Of a stretch of DNA of 64,000 nt, positions 59,460 to 64,000 are shown one piece after another (positions within the stretch are counted from its first letter, which is position 1; each line of letters begins with the position of its first letter). The notes beneath the pieces were generated by a model. The model did no database searches. It was not told where the DNA came from and saw nothing but the letters and a program-made list of their open reading frames with translations. The stretch comes from Calamus simplicifolius (Eukaryota > Streptophyta > Magnoliopsida > Arecales > Arecaceae). The translations under genes were made by a program, and so were the position numbers. Location of the stretch: positions 124,001 through 188,000 of the forward strand of contig UESW01001690.1 of assembly GCA_900491605.1 (NCBI GenBank), read 5' to 3'.

Positions 59460-60559
59460 TGTTGCCGCCGGGATCCGTCCTCCAACTCGGGCGCGGTCGA
59501 TCTCCTGGGGCGGACCTGCACAGAAGTCCTCACGCAAGAGGCGTTGGGGGTGGCCCTCCGTGGAAGACCCTACGACGCTCAAGTCAGTGGGGGGATCGGT
59601 GATCAATAAAAAATGGGGAGGTGAATCTCTTCGGGGAGTCTCTCCAGGGGCGGCCGATCGGAAGCTCTAGGGGGAGCGCCGACGAGCAGCTGGGGAGAGC
59701 GAGAGAGTGAGAGTGAGAGTGAGCGCATACCTGAGAGAATCTGGGAGTGCCGTATTTATAGGCTGTCACCTGGATCCTGAGCGCCTTTTGGAAGGTTCGC
59801 AGGTTGTTGGGATACGGAGATGAACCGAATCGGGTCGTTGTGGGGCCGGTAGGATCCGTATCTTGTTCGTTAAGGGATCGATGGCTAGGAGAGCTCCTTG
59901 ATGGCTTGAGATCTGGTGGGTGCATAGGTCCCAGGTAACCGTGTTAGGATCTATACCACTCCTCAGCATGATTCCTTGCCTGGGATGCTGTTACGATAGG
60001 CCTAGGCTCTCCCGCGTCAGATTCCGCGGAGGTGAGTATTGGATCGTGGATCGCTCAGTGAAGCCGAGCTTTAGGTGGCTCGGAAAAAGCGAGCCATGAG
60101 AGGCTCGGGGAAACCGAGTTATGAAAGTTCGGGGAAGCCGAGCTACAGGAGGCTCGGGGGAGCCGAGCTATGGAAGCTCGGAGAAAGCCGAGCTATGGGA
60201 AGCTCGGAGGAGACGAGCCAGGGGAGGTTCGGGGAGGCCGAGCTACAGGAGGCTCGGGGGAGCCAAGCTATGGAAGCCCGGGAAAGACGAACCAGGGGAT
60301 GTTCGGGGAGGACGAGCTACAGGAAGCTCGGGAGGACCGAGCTATGGAAGCTCGGGGGAGACGAGCTACAGAAAGCTCGGGAGGACCGAGCTATGGAAGC
60401 TCGAGAGGATCGAGCTATGGAAGCTCGGGAGGTCACGCGATCTGACGGATCGCATTAGCTTAGCTTATCCCCCAAGGACATCATAACGGGCGAAGGAATG
60501 GGATCGGCCTTAGCCTTCTTGCACGATTATCAATGCAATAACAATTTTGCCCCCTAACA
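59460..60559 (-). repeat. 5' LTR of element 4
   Basis: 1100 bp, TGTTGCCGCC to cccctaaca. It contains the shorter version of the hairpin array (about 60056-60432). It is followed at once by the gene-side copy of JAZ downstream DNA. Confidence 0.9.
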
Positions 60560-61712
60560 CATTTGGAAAGTCATTTGGAACATTGGATTCGCTATGGTTT
60601 TGTGGGGGATTATAAATCACAGTTTTGATGATGGAATTTCCCCGTTAGCATCAGGTTACAGAATCTAAAAACTGAAGGACTCGGCAATTCTTTGACTCAT
60701 AAAAAATAATAATTTCTTGACAGGTCCCTCCAGGACCACTTGGATGCTTTGCCTGTGGTTCGTTCAGGACAAGACTGATAGAATCTTAAGGATTTATTTT
60801 TCTCTCTTATACTTCCCCCATCATACCAATGATTGAACCACTTGATTCTTCCCTCAAACTAGTGTTTGCTAAATATGGGACAATCGAGAGAACCAACATG
60901 CTACATTCTTTTTTTGTAGGCCATCACATGCACATGGAAACTAAACTCAAGCAGTAGGTTCAACCGAGGCAAGCAGTGAAAGAAAATTCATGCTGCTGGA
61001 GAGGCAGGAGTTACATAAGAATCAGAGCTCTAGCATGAAAAAAAAAAAAAAGGAATACCGAGAGAAGTCCAACACCTTTCACTGGTACCATAGTGATGTT
61101 GTGAAAGCTAAAGGAAGTAAAAATCTGGGAAAGAATCAGGAAACTTCATTGCTCGCATCATCTAGGTTATCCTCTTTATTTGTATTTGAATAGAGGGCAT
61201 TGATTCGAGCATGAAAAACTATGATCCAGCTGCATCTTCTTTTGGTCAGAGGAAAAGCACCGACACAGTCCATCTGCATGTTTTTTGTGCAGATCAGAAA
61301 ACTGCCTGGAGTTAGACAAGAGTGCAAAGATCTGACAGAGATCATATTGAAGGCAGATATTGTTCCCATTTCATCTCCACTGGTAACATGAACAGAAAGA
61401 GGAAGAAGAATAGAAACAGAAAAGAATTTTAAGAGCTATAATCATAATAAGCATTGTTTCAGCAATATGGCAATAGGTAAATAGGGGCAAAAATAGTTGA
61501 AGTATTACATAATAACTCTCTAGTTAGTTGTTGAACTACTCCAATTACATTCACATATAAAAAACTTTTACATAACCAAATATACTATAATAGCACCTCC
61601 TATTCAGAGTTGAGGATCCCAAATGAATGGCAGACTAAGTTGCAGAAAGAAAGGGACGTTGAAATATATAAAAACGCTTATATCTCTAATTTTGTACTCG
61701 GCGATACCCCAC
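60560..61712. repeat. Gene-side copy of the 1.15 kb duplicated host sequence (X-right)
   Basis: Matches 48042-49189. It includes the last codons, stop and 3' untranslated or downstream DNA of the JAZ/TIFY6 gene, and is continuous at 61712/61713 with the rest of that gene's last exon. One edge is the LTR terminus and the other is the insertion point. Confidence 0.88.
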
Positions 61713-64000
61713 TATCTGCAGTGTTCCTCTGTTGGCCCAAACACCATGAGTCCTCCCGATTGCTTGATAAGGCAATATCGACTGATGATGATTTGCTTGA
61801 TGTATTAGCACCCTCAAACCCTCCAGCATTTTCCGCGGATTTCTTGATGGAAGGGTAAGGTAAAGCAGTTGTCACCCTGTAAAGAAAAGCAAGGAGTCAA
61901 ACCAAAACAGCTCAAGAGCCCACAATAAATTGAAATTAAAAATGGAAAATGTGAATGAGGTTCCCTAGCCAAATAAATGAAAGGAAAATTAGGTTGACAT
62001 AGATATATATTGTTATCAAATAAATGCACTGCATTTCTGAAAGTGGACAATTTCCTATGAGATATGCATTCAGACAGGAAAAAGCAGAAACCACAAACAC
62101 AAACTAATGCAAACTCTACATTTCTCAAATTGACTAGTAAAAATATCGGTGTCTTAGTGAAACATTTTATATAACTCATCTAATATAATCAAGAAACGTT
62201 TGCAAGTAAAACTTGGAATTAACATGAAAGTTTTACCTTTCCTTACGCTTCTCCAAGAACCGGGCCAATGATGCCTTCCGAGCTTGGGGTACAGCTGCAA
62301 ATACAAATCACCCACTTATTGACATGTAGCTATTAAAACTAAAAAATCACCAGTTTTGATCGGTGAATACAAATGAGACTAATGAGAATCTCCACCCACA
62401 AGAAGCAAGGAGCTTCAGTATGGTGTATTTGGTGCAAAAATGGAATACAAGGATCTGTTTCCGTGGATCATTTCCCATCTTTGATCTTGTACATGAGATA
62501 CTACAAAGCATGGTCATGGATACGACACAATATGGACACAACAATGTAGAAAATCCAAGAAAAGAAAAAAGGATACAAATGCAACGTGGATACAGCAAGA
62601 GATTAAATTATTGCCATATACGACTTTATTAATCTATGACAAACCCCCTTTTTTGTACAATATGACAGACACTTATAATTGTTTAGCTTATTAGAAATTC
62701 TCCAGTTTAAATTTTTCTTCACTCACTTTTTACAGGCTTTTATCTCTTGCTTTAAGCACACACAAACAACGAATGGCAGAGGGGGTTTCCTTTACATTGA
62801 TAACCTATGTGTCCAAGTATGAGTCAAACCCCAACCAAATTTAACATTCCAACCTGCAAAAGTATGTAGGATATGTTTGACAAGTATTTGGACCATATCC
62901 TCATCACATCTAATATCATTTTCAACCCAAAAAAAAATGATGTTTACAGAATGAATATAACATGAGGTATATTAACTTATAGACATGCCTACTCTGGTGA
63001 CTTATCCATGCTTACAAAGAGAAAATCTACACTGATAATTGTACACACCAAATCAGCATGAAGGAACAAAAATGGTAATTGATGCACCTTGAATGCAACA
63101 AATACCTCTTGGCATGATAGTTTCAGCAGATGTAGAGCCTAATGCAGCAGTAAGAGCTTTTGAAGACTCATTTTTGCCCGTGGGAGCCAATAAACCAACC
63201 GTCTTAACCACAGAAGTATCATCATTGGTGGTAGAACCACTACAAATGTGAGGCCCTGTTTGAGAAGTAACCGACAACGGGCTAGAAAGGCCTGAGCGAG
63301 GTGAAGCCACATGGCTTAGGGTAGGGGTCGGGTTCTGATTGGTACTTAAACCATCGGATCCTGCTACTTTTGTCAGGGCCGGTGCTGGTGCCTCAGATCG
63401 TGGATTCACAGTATTTGATGTCGCATATGATCCCTTACTTGCTAGCAACATAATTGCTTGAGCCTACAAAATGAATACTTTGTAAAGAACTAGCCTCACA
63501 ACCATCACTTTTTATAAAATCAAGTTTTATTCATGTTATCCATTACCTTGTCCAATGGGACGTCATCATATACATTCACAGAACCTGCATAAAATATTGT
63601 TAACTGTGCAGTTGTGGAAGCTGGCTTGGTCACATTCCTACAAATTTTCATTTTAGATTTTAGTCAACAATTGAGGAACTTCCTAACAAAATTTATAGAA
63701 CTTACCAAATTATTTTGCAGTTACCTTTGAGCAATGGCTCCACCCACAGAAGCCCCAACAGGGGCACTGACTGCGAGCCCTCCTCCAAAAGGCTGCTGCT
63801 TTAAACAGGTAACTGGAAGACTCGGACCACTCGGTGCACCTTGGACCTTGAAGAAAGGGCTGCTTGTGACTACTGGGACAGAGTGATGCGAGACAACTGG
63901 GAACATTCTAGGCTCATTTAATTGGTGAGCAGCACCAGACGAGCTCAAACCTTGAGGTTGATACACATGCATGCTGTATTGATGGACGCCTTGCCTATCA
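61678..64000 (-). CDS. TIFY6B: JAZ/TIFY6-type jasmonate-ZIM repressor, 3' part (gene continues beyond the window)
   Basis: Repressor of jasmonate signalling. JAZ proteins bind MYC-type factors and, with jasmonoyl-isoleucine, the COI1 F-box receptor (family knowledge). Five exons are read on -: beyond 64000 to 63725, 63637-63547, 63463-63106, 62294-62237 and 61876-61678, all with GT-AG introns and kept frame. They give 326 residues; the N-terminus is outside the window. The TIFY/ZIM motif TIFYAGSVNVYDDVPLDK begins at visible residue 105 and mediates dimerisation and NINJA contact. The Jas motif VPQARKASLARFLEKRKER (from residue 243) is followed, across an intron, by VTTALPY. The upstream SPFFKVQGAPSG region and the long Ser/Thr-rich linker fit TIFY6-type JAZ proteins; the symbol is tentative. 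The last exon overlaps the duplicated host sequence and adjoins element 4 about 1.1 kb downstream. Confidence 0.93.
61877..62236 (-). other. Jas intron of the JAZ/TIFY6 gene
   Basis: A 360 bp GT-AG intron splits the Jas motif between KRKER and VTTALPY. The donor sequence places TAA in frame right after the Arg codon if the intron is kept. Confidence 0.85.

Larger units (their letters stand above)
49190..60559 (-). mobile_element. Element 4: Ty3/gypsy Tat-like LTR retrotransposon inside the JAZ/TIFY6 last exon
   Basis: An 11.4 kb element with LTRs of 1421 and 1100 bp. It has gag-pol on -, a spliced-looking gene on + near the 3' LTR and a 31/62 bp tandem array between them. The usual 5 bp target duplication is absent; instead about 1150 bp of host sequence is present on both sides. 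LTRs differ by roughly 5% outside their tandem arrays (rough eye count). Gag and pol carry frameshifts, one in the RT active site. Confidence 0.88.

Noticed and set aside
1..64000. tRNA, rRNA or CRISPR features
   Set aside because: None seen by eye. The regular arrays are LTR or 3' tandem repeats of plant retroelements, not spacer arrays.

Overview
The window looks like nuclear DNA of a plant, probably a monocot and possibly a palm (inference from intron structure, gene families and repeat load; no search was run). Only two host genes are visible. An ARL8-type small GTPase gene lies on the + strand (coding exons 5080-8867, first short exon not found). The 3' two-thirds of a JAZ/TIFY6-type jasmonate repressor gene lies on the - strand (61678 to the right edge, 5' part beyond the window). 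Nearly everything between them is transposable-element sequence.

Layout. 1-5079: AT-rich DNA upstream of ARL8 exon 2, with small dispersed repeats. 5080-8867: ARL8, whose 3 kb intron holds an inverted-repeat MITE-like element. 9932-12300: a foldback element and a decayed hAT fragment with a BED zinc-finger remnant. 13910-24248: a 10.3 kb Ty1/copia element (element 1, SIRE/Maximus-like, coding on -) with 1.5 kb LTRs and a perfect AGATT target duplication, inserted inside an older long-inverted-repeat element. 26983-43071: a 16.1 kb Ty3/gypsy Tat-like element (element 2, coding on -), whose 3' part was tandemly duplicated as a 4.28 kb unit. 44125-47562: a doubly deleted Tat-like derivative (element 3). 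49190-60559: an 11.4 kb Tat-like element (element 4, coding on -) lying between two copies of about 1.15 kb of host sequence.

How the parts relate. In both large Tat-like elements, gag-pol reads on - while a separate multi-exon gene reads on + from the 3' LTR side. It has consensus splice sites and a domain resembling the 'putative gypsy type transposon' family. Pol and this antisense gene converge on a block of tandem repeats. In element 2 the antisense gene, its putative promoter (three G-boxes) and the repeat block are all present twice.

The most notable locus is at 48042-61876. Element 4 entered the last coding exon of the JAZ/TIFY6 gene, about ten codons before the stop. Instead of a 5 bp target duplication it is flanked by two roughly 1150 bp copies of the JAZ 3' end and downstream DNA. 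The copy on the gene side keeps the JAZ open reading frame and 3' region whole; the other is stranded 12.5 kb away. All retroelement coding regions carry frameshifts or stops, so none appears autonomous as read here. No tRNA, rRNA or CRISPR was seen.
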